A stretch of 64,000 bases of DNA, taken from Epiperipatus broadwayi (taxonomy: Eukaryota; Onychophora; Udeonychophora; Euonychophora; Peripatidae). The position numbers were made by a program, and so were the translations under genes. Positions 54,418-64,000 of the stretch are shown in pieces. Position 1 is the stretch's first letter. Each line of letters starts with the position of its first letter. The DNA lies in the NCBI GenBank assembly GCA_028023455.1, contig JAQFVV010006208.1:11056984-11120983 (forward strand), written 5' to 3'. The notes under the pieces were generated by a model that ran no database searches, had not been told where the DNA came from, and saw only the letters and a program-made list of their open reading frames with translations.

Positions 54418-55172
54418 ATGTCTATCTATCCACCCACCCACCTATCTATCTGTTTATCTTTTTGAATATTTTCTTATCTATTTACTAACCAATCTATCTA
54501 TTTGTTTGACTTTCTGTGCATTTGTATGTCAGTCTATCTACTCTCTCACTCATCTATTTATCTGTTTGACTTTTATATATTTGTATATCTATCTAACCAT
54601 CCATTCACTCACATATCTATCTAACTGTTTATCTTAGTTTATCTTTCTATCTGTTCATTCTTCATCATATATTTATTTATCCATCATTTATATCTATTTG
54701 TCAATTCATAATATCTGTCCATCTATTTATATATCAATCCATATATTTATATATCTACCCATTTTATCTGCCTGACCATCTAATTAATTAACTATCTATC
54801 TATTTATCCATTTATCTGCCTCTCTATATACGTTTTGTATTTATATATCCATCCATTATTTCATTTCTATTTATCTATCCATCTATCTATTTACTTATCT
54901 ATTTGCTGCCTCCCTATTTGTTTCTATCTAGATAGATGTGTAGATTGATGGAAGATGGTTGGATATATATATGTATGAATAGGTGAATAATTAGAAAGTC
55001 AGATAGATAAATAAATTCAGATAGGTAAATAGATAAATAGCTAATAGATGAATGGATGGGTGGGTAAATAAATAGTTAAATAGATGAAGGGTAATAGATA
55101 GACAAACAGATAGATGGATAAATTTGTGAATGAATAGATAGATAAATGGATGATTAGACATGGCTGGGTGGA
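54418..55172. repeat. Tetranucleotide array with strand switch
   Basis: Degenerate (ATCT)n-type pyrimidine-rich repeats run to about 54925, where GTTTCTATCTAGATAGATG marks a switch to (AGAT)n purine-rich repeats to about 55172. The result is a large imperfect hairpin. Confidence 0.85.
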
Positions 55173-55179
55173 TAGCCAT

Positions 55180-57030
55180 TTTGATTTTAATATCTGCTAA
55201 TTACAAGTAATATTATATCTAATTATACAGTTCAAAAATGAACGATATAAAATAAATATCGTTTAACAAAATTATTTTGATTGTAATATTTGCTAATTGT
55301 AACCATACTTTGTTTTTTTTTTTTAAAACTTTCTATGAAATTTAAATTTTTCATTTGCTCTGTCCAAAATATCGGCAACACAGTTGTTTGCAGCTTGCTT
55401 GTGTCAATGGTAATTCAATGCAACCACTCCCCCTAGTGTTAAAAATATCTTAGATTATCGACTAAAACAGTATCAATATTAATGGCTGGAAATCCATTTG
55501 TTAACGAATATTAAATGGCTAATTAGGTCAGTGAAACTATTTTAACACATCATAAGACTCTTTGAAACATCAACAATTTTAGAAGTTTCATCTGGCTCAG
55601 GTTTGAAACCTAAGTTATCGTCATGGCTAACCGCTATGCCAAAATATATTCTTTCTTTCTCTTTATATTGCCATTTAAATATTAAATAATTTATAAAGTA
55701 CATTACTAAAAGTTAAACATGATTTTTATTAAACCTAAGGGTTATTCAAGTTTCAATACTGTATTTCTGGTTATATTAATTTAACAAAAACGTAGCAGAA
55801 AATCATTTATAAAAAGCCTTTTATTTCTTTTTAATTTGATGTACTGAACCAGCTAGTTATTTATATAACAAAAGATAAAATGTCTGGAGATATTTTTTCT
55901 TTTTTTTGCAGAATTTAAATTATATGATGATTACAAACTAATTTTGTACCACAAAACATGTTTTTTTTTAAAATTGCAAACTTACTTATAATCATCTTCA
56001 ATTTATTTTTGGCTTTGACAAAAATCTACTTTGACAATATCTTTTAACAATTGTATAACAGTGTTTTTTAGCTTGCAATAAATCAATAGTATTAATTTAA
56101 TGAAGTTTTGAAATTCATTAATACGATTAACGTTTATTACTATTTAAAACTGCTAATATATGAACGATACAATTTTCAATCTTACTTTTAAAACTGAGTC
56201 TACAATAAAACGTAAGAACAATAAATAAATGTACTCTTTTATTTAACCTTTAATATGTAATCATGAGCTTTATGATTCAAGTCTGGGCTAGATAATATTT
56301 GAAATTTTTTTCAGGTGTAACTAGTTATTTTTTTTTAAGTAACTAGCTGGATCACGGTCAACCCAGATATATCTATCAATATTGATCATGTTACAATTTA
56401 TAGCTACTTGTTGCTAGAAAGTAAAAAGATTTTTTTAAAAATTCGTAAATCCTTACTGTCTGAAAATTGGCAAAACTGCGAGAGAGGCGAGGAATTAAAG
56501 AGTTAAATATAAAAAGTAAATAATAGTGTGTGGATACATATAGATGAGTGCTAACAATGTATGGACAGTGAGACATGTCTTACTTTATAGTTTTTAACAC
56601 CTGACGTATACCTGTTGTTAAAAAACTAAAAACAAAAAAAACACAATATGGGGAGGGTGGTTTTTTTTTATTTTCGTATACCTGTTGTGTTACATATTTT
56701 CAATTAAATAAAGTTTGAACTCATACCTGTACTACTGATGTTTTTACATATGATTTAAAGTTTGCCACCTTACTTCGTTAATAAAATCATGAATTCGTAG
56801 TTGATCAGATTAATGGAATTTTTTTAAAAAAAAATCGTTTATCTAATACTAAAGGGAAAACCTTAAAGAACGCACATATAAGTCAGATGATTGTGTTAAA
56901 AGAAAAGATATGCATGCATGTTAGTAATAAAAACGTAATACCCAGGACAGGCTAAAAGCAATATTGTTTAGTCATTAGATGGCTTTAGTTCTAGTAAGTT
57001 GAAGGGGGGGGGGGAAATATCTTTCAAGAT
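55180..57030. other. AT-rich intron sequence
   Basis: Apart from the tRNA-like relic at 55573-55642 and a G run at 57003, nothing is recognised. Confidence 0.45.
55573..55642 (-). other. Possible tRNA-like relic
   Basis: The minus strand reads GGCATAGCGGTTAGCCATGA, then AGGTTTCAAACCTGAGCCAG, spaced like A and B boxes. No tail or duplication seen; it could be chance. Confidence 0.3.
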
Positions 57031-57034
57031 GTAA

Positions 57035-57112
57035 CAAAACCACTAACCATCACATGATCACCATTTCTTATGCGTGCTCATAACTGTTATAGAGTGTTTT
57101 GCCTGTTTCAAG
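57035..57112. mobile_element. Family-A element, minimal
   Basis: Only the tail (CATCACATGATCACCATTTC) joined to the outer head block GTGTTTTGCCTGTTT. The flanks CAAGATGTAACA / CAAGAAGTAACA form a 12-bp duplication with one mismatch. Confidence 0.75.
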
Positions 57113-57514
57113 AAGTAACAGTGTTTGTTTTAAAATTCTTCTCAATATATTACAGATAATTAAATTATTAGATTAAAATATGTCTTTGGCGAATATTCTA
57201 GAAGGATAATATTAATAGCTTAAAAATTCAATCTTTAGAAATACTGCAATAAATTTAAGTTAGAATATGCAAATCGTTTTAACATAGTAGCAAACTTCAA
57301 AGTTGTTTTAGAATTGAACAAGAACAATAATAAGATCATCTACTAACAGCAGTATAAAGATAGGAGGAATAAAAAAGAAGCAATTCACCAGTAAATATTC
57401 AACTTTCGGGTAGCAGTTCCTAATTAGATAGTCACCCAATATAACACTGCAAATGCATATATAGCTGGAAAATGCACATGCAAAATTACTTATACATTGT
57501 GTTTATAGTATATA

Positions 57515-57912
57515 CAGAGGCAAAACTCTCCATATAGTAGTGCCACTCAATGCAAGCCTGAGTAATCAATGGATGCAGAAAGATTTGTGCATAAAATCCA
57601 TATCTAGTGCCTACTCATCCAATATCCCCAGACTAGTTTCTCACCTGGGGCCTTCATCAGTGAGGAGCCTTGGATCTGAGAGCACTGCACCTAGATCTCA
57701 GATCCAAGGCTCCTCACTGATGAAAGTCACAAGCTAGAAACTAGTCAGGGGATATTGGATGAGTAGGTACTAGACAGGGATTTTATGCACAAATCTTCCT
57801 GCATCCATTGATTACTCTGGCTCGCAGTAAGTGGTGTTACTGTATGAAGAGTTTTGCCTCTGTGTGAACAGCTAGTGTTGGCATAAAGAATGTTGATCAT
57901 GTGATGTTTGTC
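57515..57912. mobile_element. Family-A fold-back element
   Basis: Inverted arms with ribozyme-like motifs in both orientations (minus about 57628-57670, plus about 57711-57752), tail GTTGATCATGTGATG. The flanks GTTTATAGTATA / GTTTGTCGTATA look like an aged target duplication. Confidence 0.83.
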
Positions 57913-57914
57913 GT

Positions 57915-58720
57915 ATAGAAAAAATAAGTAAAATATTGAGATTAGCATGCTACTTTGTAAGTAGTATATACTTAAAGTATATTAAATTTAAAGTGTATAT
58001 CTAAGATTTAAAAATGTATGATTTTAATCAAACAAGTAACAATTAATAATCATTTATGTATCTATAACCTATCTCTACTTTTTAATTGTTTAACCCTTGC
58101 TACTGTTTCTAGTAATGAATCTAAGGTATAAATAATTTTATACTTGCTCATTCTCTAGTTATTTACCTATTTGCACCAAATATTGTATGACTAGTTGAGC
58201 ATGATTAAAAATTTAGTAATAAATTGTTGTATTTTTATTTTGATTGTCTCTGTATTATTAATAGAGGATTCATTATCTTATTATTGGTCTTATTCAATTG
58301 TGAACCAATTTCAAAGTTCATTATTATTTTAAAATAACAGTCATAAGTGAGTAGAATACATGATTTTTCACCTGAGGCCAAGATTTGATTTCTGGCATGA
58401 TAATGCATAAGTTTATTTGCCCTGCATAATTTAGTGCAGTGGTAGATTAAACAGACCCTGGAGCATAACATCCTCAGATTGATTCCAATTCATTCCAATA
58501 CTCGACCTTCTTGTGAATTCCTGAGCAATAAAGCCATTTATTTTATTTAATGATTGGTAAGTTCAAATTTAAATTTATTGCAGTATTTCTGAAAGTTGGG
58601 CATATAAACTGTTAATGTTGCCCTCCTACTGTATTCATGAACTATATGCATATACTAATGGTCACTTATCTACTAGATAAAAATATGATACTTATAAAAT
58701 AAATTTGCATTATATATATA
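57915..58720. other. AT-rich intron sequence
   Basis: No coding or repeat signal recognised. Confidence 0.45.
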
Positions 58721-58721
58721 T

Positions 58722-59984
58722 ACACCTGGGTCTTGTTTTACGCGATAGATAGGTTACTCAGAAAACACGCACAAACGAAATTGTGCAAAAATAGACGTAA
58801 CTTACATTGAAGAAGGGGGGATGCAGTCTGTGATTTTTCAAAATTCATGTAAAAGCAAAGCACCAACATAAAATTACTTTAAAATTCGCGCAAAAAAAAA
58901 ATAAGGAAATAAAATATGACTAATAAAAAATTTCAAATTTGAAAAAAATTGATACAAGACAAACTTTTTTTAACTACAATATTTAATTTTATTCAAAATA
59001 ATATATTTTTATGCATAATTTACAGTACAGTAATTTACATTTTTTTATACACATTTTTTTAATTATTATAGCTATTTGCCGAAAAACACGTTCGTTTGCA
59101 AACAACTAGCACCAACTTCACACTCATGTTGTGTCAATGGTTTTCTGGTGACAACGTAATTAGTAATTAATCTTTGAGAGGATGATTTTATTAATTGTTT
59201 ATGAAACTAACAACTAAAAATTAAATTCTTATTTTTGTCTTTAATTTTCAATTCTGTTTAAAAATCAAATTTCACATCACATTATTTCAAGTTGCCGTAA
59301 GTAATTTTTAAATTGTTAATTACAATTAAAAATCAGATTTTAATTTTTAATTGTCAAATTTAATTGTGTACCACTGCTATTACTGATCTTTTAAAAATAA
59401 ACTTGTGGACACTAAATGATTAATAATTGATTACGTTCTTTTTTAAAAAGCAAAAACAGAATGTGATTTAAAATGCAAAATTAACACGCACAATGTTTGA
59501 ACAAATTTACATTATAATCTTAGTAATAGTAACAAGTCAGATGTCACATGACTTATATATAGCTTGCACTTACAAATATGTAAAGTTAAGAGCGTGCTAA
59601 TAGCTCTAAACAAGCTTTTTTTTTTTTTTATTTATGATAAATGCTACTACAAGAGAAGGCATTCAAATCATTTTTATTTTAAATGGTCCCCATCCCCAGA
59701 CCGGTTTTGTAAAATTTAATGTGTGTATACATAAAATGTGGAAATCATGATTTTAATTTCATTATTGCATAAAATCTTACTATTATAAAGCACTGAAAAT
59801 ATTGATATTACTAAGATGAAAGTCGAATTCCAATAATGTGCTATTATTTTCAATATAACGTAAGTGTGCAAAATTTATTATTTAAAGTAATATCGCATTA
59901 TCGGAGTTCGACTTCCGGTGAAACACGAATCGCATAACTCCAAAATCGTGTTAAATAAGTCTGCGTAAAAAGAGACCCAGGTAT
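58722..59984 (+). mobile_element. Family-G DNA-transposon-like element
   Basis: Ends ACACCTGGGTCTTGTTTTAC and AAAAAGAGACCCAGGTAT carry the inverted ACCTGGGTCT. ~1.26 kb, noncoding. It contains a family-B insertion (59520-59715). An opposite-orientation copy lies at 61604-62592. TA-rich flanks hide any target duplication. Confidence 0.7.
59520..59715. mobile_element. Family-B element, partial
   Basis: GTCAGATGTCACATGACTTA start, AGCTCTAAACAAGC, long T run, then CCCCATCCCCAGACCGGTTT where it stops inside stem III of the former ribozyme. It lies within the family-G element. Confidence 0.65.
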
Positions 59985-60004
59985 GTATATATATTGCAAA
60001 GAAA

Positions 60005-60500
60005 TCATATAGCTTTTAACAAATAACTCACTGAGGAATGCCAAAAGCATGAAACCAGTCTGGTGATAGGGATATTCTGAAAAACTTATTAAGAGCTATT
60101 GGCATGCTCATTATATAACATTTATAATACAAGCTTATTAAATTAAGTCATGTGATATATGACTTGATTTTTTTGCAATTATTGTTTTGCACGTAAGGCT
60201 TTTGTAATTTTATATTGCTAAAGCTATTAATATATGGTGTATCTGAACTTAGTTCAGTCCCATATGGCTATTTAAATTAGATAGCTGGATTTGAAGACAT
60301 ATAGATGTCTGAAAATTCCAGATTTTCTACTTAATAGTTAACCATTAGATAAAGTGCTGGGCTTGACCTGGTATTTAAAATCTAATGCTTGAATATCTTA
60401 GTGCCTTACTGAGGAATGCCAAAAGCATGAAACTGTTCTGGGGCTGGGGATATTATGAAAAGTTTGGTAAGAGCTATTGGCAAGCTCATTATATATATAC
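60005..60500 (+). mobile_element. Family-B elements, two adjacent copies
   Basis: The first (60020-60180) has the ribozyme at 60027-60064 and ends GTCATGTGATATATGACTTG. The second (60245-60500) starts with TATGGCTATTTAAATTAGAT, repeats the AGACATATAGATGTCTG block and a ribozyme relic at 60409, and ends GAGCTATTGGCAAGCTC. Confidence 0.75.
60027..60064 (+). ncRNA. Hammerhead ribozyme motif (family B)
   Basis: Core CTGAGGA (60031-60037), perfect stem II ATGC-CAAAA-GCAT, GAAAC (60051-60055), GTC (60058-60060). Stem I is weak (three pairs). A relative at 60409-60443 keeps core and stem II but has lost the GTC spacing. Confidence 0.72.
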
Positions 60501-60504
60501 CAGT

Positions 60505-61160
60505 TTGGGCAAAGCAATAGGATGAACACAATACAGAAATGGAAATGAATATACTTTTTCTTCAGATAATAATCAATTCAGGAACCTTCTGCACTTACGG
60601 GTTCTACTCTCATCTCTGTATTAAACTATGCAAGCCAATCATAAATAATCACAGCTTAACTACATATAATCATAGCAGTAATCACATCACAGAATTATTA
60701 AAATGAAATTCTAATTCATGAAATTTGCATTAATGGTATAGGGAAACTCAAATTAAATGACACTTTCAGAAGACAGGTATGCTGGTCTTTTCAGTACTGG
60801 TGGAGTTGGGTATCTACATTGAATTTTACATTTATTAATTAATCCCTTAAACAATGTGTCAATGTTATGAAATAATTCTGGGATTACTAATTGACAAATT
60901 TAAAATTATTTCTACCTGGAAAATTGATTGGTCATAATACTACATAACATTGACTTACAAATTAATTTAGAAGTCAAATGTGTAATTGAAAATTACTTAT
61001 TATTTATAATTGACATGTTCTTTTAGAACTTTTAATATTATTTGTCTTTCCTATTTGGTTTTGCACAAAGGTGGTGTGAGGAGAAGCAAATAAGGTCAAG
61101 CATAAGTTTCTTATTGATTTACAAATTACTTTATAAATTATAGGTGGTCCTCTACTTCCT
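60505..61160. other. AT-rich intron sequence
   Basis: No coding or repeat signal recognised. Confidence 0.45.
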
Positions 61161-61164
61161 ATAT

Positions 61165-61412
61165 TAAAACAGGCAAAACTCACCATACCTATTGCCACAC
61201 ACAGCAAACAGAGTAATCAATGGATGCCAGAAGGCTTGTGCATAAAATCCCCATCTAGTGCCTACTCATCCAATTTCCCCAGACTAGTTTCTGGCTTGTA
61301 GCCTTCATCAGTGAGGAGCCTTGGATCTGAGAGCAATACGTATAGTGAGTTTTGCCTGTTTAAAACAGTTATACACAAGCATAAGAAGTGGTGGTCATGT
61401 GATGCTTATTTA
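61165..61412. mobile_element. Family-A element
   Basis: AAACAGGCAAAACTCACC head, inverted ribozyme at 61276-61317, then GTGAGTTTTGCCTGTTTAA and tail GTGGTCATGTGATG. Target duplication not resolved. Confidence 0.83.
61276..61317 (-). ncRNA. Hammerhead ribozyme motif (family A)
   Basis: Minus strand: TCCTCA, CTGATGA (61311-61305), a four-pair stem II GGCT/AGCC, GAAAC (61291-61287), GTC (61284-61282), TGGGGA. Confidence 0.78.
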
Positions 61413-61603
61413 CTATATTCTACTTTCATACAATTTGCTATTTTGTACACATTTTGTACTTTCAATTTTTATTAATATATATGACAAAACACATGTACTT
61501 TCTTGTAATGATTTTTACTTTCTCATGGACTATTAGTCAATAGACCCTCCCCACCTCTCCAATATTAATCACATCTATTTTTGGTATTGTTTAAAGCATA
61601 AGT

Positions 61604-62592
61604 ATACCTGGGTCTCCTTTTAAAAAATGTGGATTATTTTAATGCGATTTTGAAGTTATATGATTCATGTTTCTTCTTAATATCTTTCATATTTCACTAT
61701 ATTTATTAGATATCAAGAAATTTAAATTATTAATAACTTATTTTGACTTGAAATACTTTTTTTCTTCAAAAATATAACATTATATTAGCAGCTAACGTGA
61801 ATATGTCTGAAGCTGTATTTAGAACTTAGCTTCTATGTAAATAACCTATTTATACTAATGAGTAAATAATAATAATAGATTTATACTTACATATAAAAAT
61901 ATCGCTATAAATATTCAAAAAATTTAAACTTTTAAAACGTATTTTGTTATATATGTATAACAGAAATAAATAGTCTTTTAGATTTTAAAATAAAAAACAA
62001 AGATTTTATAAACTGAAAATAATCTTTCTAATGATAATGTATAATCTTTTTGTTTTGATTGCGATTTCATTTTTTTAATATAGAAACAGAAAACTATTAA
62101 CACAGCACAAAACTAAAAGTGGTACTACTAGTTGTACATCACATCACAAATAAAAATAGTGGCTAACAGGTTTCTCTGGGTATAATTGCTGAGAGATTCT
62201 TGACTTCGTTTAAGGAGAAGCTACAATACATCACATCACATCGAGTCTGATTTCTTACCAGTTTACAAATGAACGCTAGTGGTAATGATTAAAATATGTA
62301 TGAAAAATGTAAAATTAAATACTGTAGTTAATAAAAAAACGTAAAAGAAGTTTGTCTTGTATTAATTTTTTTCAAATATTTGAAATTTTTTATTAGTCAT
62401 ACTTCATTTGCTTATTTTTTTAATGCGAATTTTAAAAGAATTTTTCCTTGTTGCTTTGCTTTTATGCGAATTTTGAAAATTACAGACCCTATCCTCCATT
62501 TTTTAAGATAAATTAAGTCTATTTTTGTGCGATTTTTTTTAATGCGGGTTTTCTGTGGAACCTATCTACCGCATAAAACAAGACCCAGGTGT
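61604..62592 (-). mobile_element. Family-G DNA-transposon-like element
   Basis: TACCTGGGTCTCCTTTT on the left and AAAACAAGACCCAGGTGT on the right match the ends of 58722-59984 in reverse orientation. It holds the LINE tail 62160-62242. A TA dinucleotide at both flanks fits Tc1/mariner-type targeting, but no transposase is present. Confidence 0.7.
62160..62242 (+). mobile_element. Short 3' end of the same non-LTR retrotransposon
   Basis: GTGGCTAACAGGTTTCTCTG through GGAGAAGCTACAATACATCA matches 11805-11885. A TCACATCACA repeat flanks it on the left and CATCACATCACATC ends it on the right. It sits inside the family-G element 61604-62592. Confidence 0.7.
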
Positions 62593-62737
62593 ATTACTTA
62601 ATATTATCTAATTTTATGGTATAATTATTAAAAATATCTGCAGATTTATGCAAATAAGAAACAAATATATATATTATTTAAATAATCAGTGTAATAATAC
62701 TGAAGGCTAAATGGGTTTGTAAGCAATCATTAAAAAA

Positions 62738-62896
62738 CAGTCAACACTTAGACAATCCCAATATCGATAACAATCAGCAATTTCAAATTGTTGTGAAGGC
62801 AATCTCCTTTTAACAATAAAGGTTGCCTTGACAACAATTTGAAATTGTTGATTGCTATTGATATTGGGATTGTCTAAGTGTTGATTGGTTTTAAGG
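62738..62896. repeat. Family-D palindrome
   Basis: AACACTTAGACAATCCCAAT inverts at ATTGGGATTGTCTAAGTGTT. Arms of ~75 bp are nearly perfect, with a short AACAATAAAGG centre. Confidence 0.88.
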
Positions 62897-63175
62897 ATAT
62901 ATATACAGAATTAATTCTGTTTACAATTGGAAATTGTATTTAGTGCTTAAATAGTTATTCAAATTATTGCTAAATCTCATTAAAAAAACATTATCATTAT
63001 GTATACATGCAAATGAACATAAAAAGAAAGATAATTAAAAAAAAAATTAAATATTGTATTTCATAACAAAGTGTAATCCAATATATTTAAGATATTTTTT
63101 CTTCATTAAAATATACCTTTAAAATTCTTATTATTATATTTTTAGAAATATAAAAAAAAAAATCAATATACTTAC

Positions 63176-63247
63176 CATATCACCTTTTGGTCCTGGGGGT
63201 CCTGGTGGTCCAGGTACTCCACGTGGACCTGTTTCTCCTGGCATACC
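63176..63247 (-). CDS. Fibrillar collagen exon (Gly-X-Y, 24 codons)
   Basis: A 72-nt exon of eight Gly-X-Y triplets starting GMPGETGPRG and ending GPKGDM. It begins on a Gly codon and ends on a whole codon. The acceptor AG is at 63249-63248 and the donor GTAAG at 63175-63171. It has the same strand and phase as the exon at 7334-7489, which opens with another GDM triplet, so the two can be spliced in frame and probably belong to one gene, this one upstream. Its length is a multiple of 9, as is usual for collagen triple-helix exons. The product would be part of an extracellular-matrix procollagen helix. It is too short to assign a chain type alone. Confidence 0.88.
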
Positions 63248-63669
63248 CTACATTATAAATAGAAAATAATTAAAATTATGTATATGTATTTAATATTAAA
63301 TGAATATTTTGAATGTGTATATGTAAATATAATTTTTGTTATTATGTATGAAGTGAGGAAATTTTGTACTATGTAGATGTAATATTGTGATATTCCTGCA
63401 CATCACTTCTGTTATATTCATATGTTTGGTAAATTCAAGTGATATTTTAAAATATATGTGTATATGTATGAGTGTATGTATACATATATATGAATTAAAT
63501 ATTTACATAAGATTGTTGTTATAATGAATAGAAATGTGCAGATTAAATCCATGTAAACAGAGGTAACTTTTAGTTTTTGTTGTTGCTAAGAAACTATCAC
63601 TTATTACTAATTGACAATCCCTGAGCCTAAACATGCTTTCTCATTGAATGTCAACAGTCCTTTTATCAC

Positions 63670-64000
63670 TTAATAACTGAAATACAGGCGTATTGTATAC
63701 CTGTATCCATATATGTAATATATAGAGTATATGAGCACAGAATTTCACATGACCCACCACTTACAACTCTATCTCATATCACTGATACACTTGAACACAT
63801 ATATGCCAAAAAGATAAATAATCATCAATATATGTATTTCAAGCTAAACCAGCAATCATCAGTTAGTCCACATTATCATCTCCGCACATATATGCAATAA
63901 GTGCTCAGATATATATTAAGATAGCCAATCTTCATACTTAATGGACAGGCTTCAATCCACTCCACACTCCAACTCTTCAACCGTCCATCCAATTGAAAAT
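63670..64000 (-). mobile_element. Family-C element, running off the window
   Basis: ACTGAAATACAGGCGTATTG tail, AGCACAGAATTTCACATGAC, ribozyme relic on minus (CTGATGA near 63858-63864; stem II TGCT/AGCT), and the GGACAGGCTTCAATCCACTC extension to the window edge. It lies about 420 bp upstream of the collagen exon. Confidence 0.72.

Noticed and set aside
54991-55179. Open frame in the tetranucleotide array
   Set aside because: A 4-bp repeat without stops in one frame gives long frames by chance.

Overview
The window is AT-rich metazoan nuclear DNA, roughly 70% A+T by eye. It is almost entirely intron and transposable-element sequence, with no operons or compact genes. The only host gene I can support is a fibrillar collagen on the minus strand, seen as two Gly-X-Y exons in the same phase with good splice sites: 63176-63247 (72 nt) and 7334-7489 (156 nt). 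The second ends in a short non-triplet stretch like the N-telopeptide junction of type V/XI collagens. If the exons are consecutive, they bound a ~55.7-kb intron that makes up most of the window. A large repeat-rich genome with Merlin, Tigger, hAT, RTE and Penelope-like elements points to an invertebrate animal, but I cannot name the taxon from the sequence.

Layout. 1-7.3 kb: intron with two long fold-back elements, a Penelope-like (PLE) fragment and a PLE-type ribozyme hairpin. 7.3-30 kb: the 156-nt collagen exon, then intron with tRNA-Gly SINEs, RTE LINE 3' ends, hAT elements and many fold-back repeats. 30.7-32.6 kb: a decayed PLE with reverse transcriptase and GIY-YIG parts between inverted copies of its own terminus. 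36-44 kb: more PLE endonuclease pieces, two in inverted orientation around a nested repeat, plus RTE pieces. 46.4-50.4 kb: a Tigger/pogo transposase relic split by a nearly intact 2,998-bp Merlin transposon with perfect 33-bp terminal repeats and a perfect 8-bp target duplication. 52-53 kb: an older Merlin relic. 54.4-55.2 kb: a tetranucleotide array that switches strand. 57-64 kb: more ribozyme repeats and the upstream collagen exon.

The most interesting signal is an abundance of hammerhead-ribozyme (HHR) motifs, about 20-25, in at least four otherwise different repeat families. Family A is a fold-back retroelement with 13-16-bp target duplications. Its head and tail match the two ends of an ORF-bearing non-LTR retrotransposon at 10.95-11.94 kb. 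Family B's best copy has the full HHR core with stems I and II complete. Family C carries an HHR upstream of tRNA-like A/B boxes, as in Sm-alpha-type SINEs. The fourth group is PLE-terminus hairpins. Core, stems and cleavage triplets were read by eye; activity is inference. Family letters A-J are local labels used only in this annotation.
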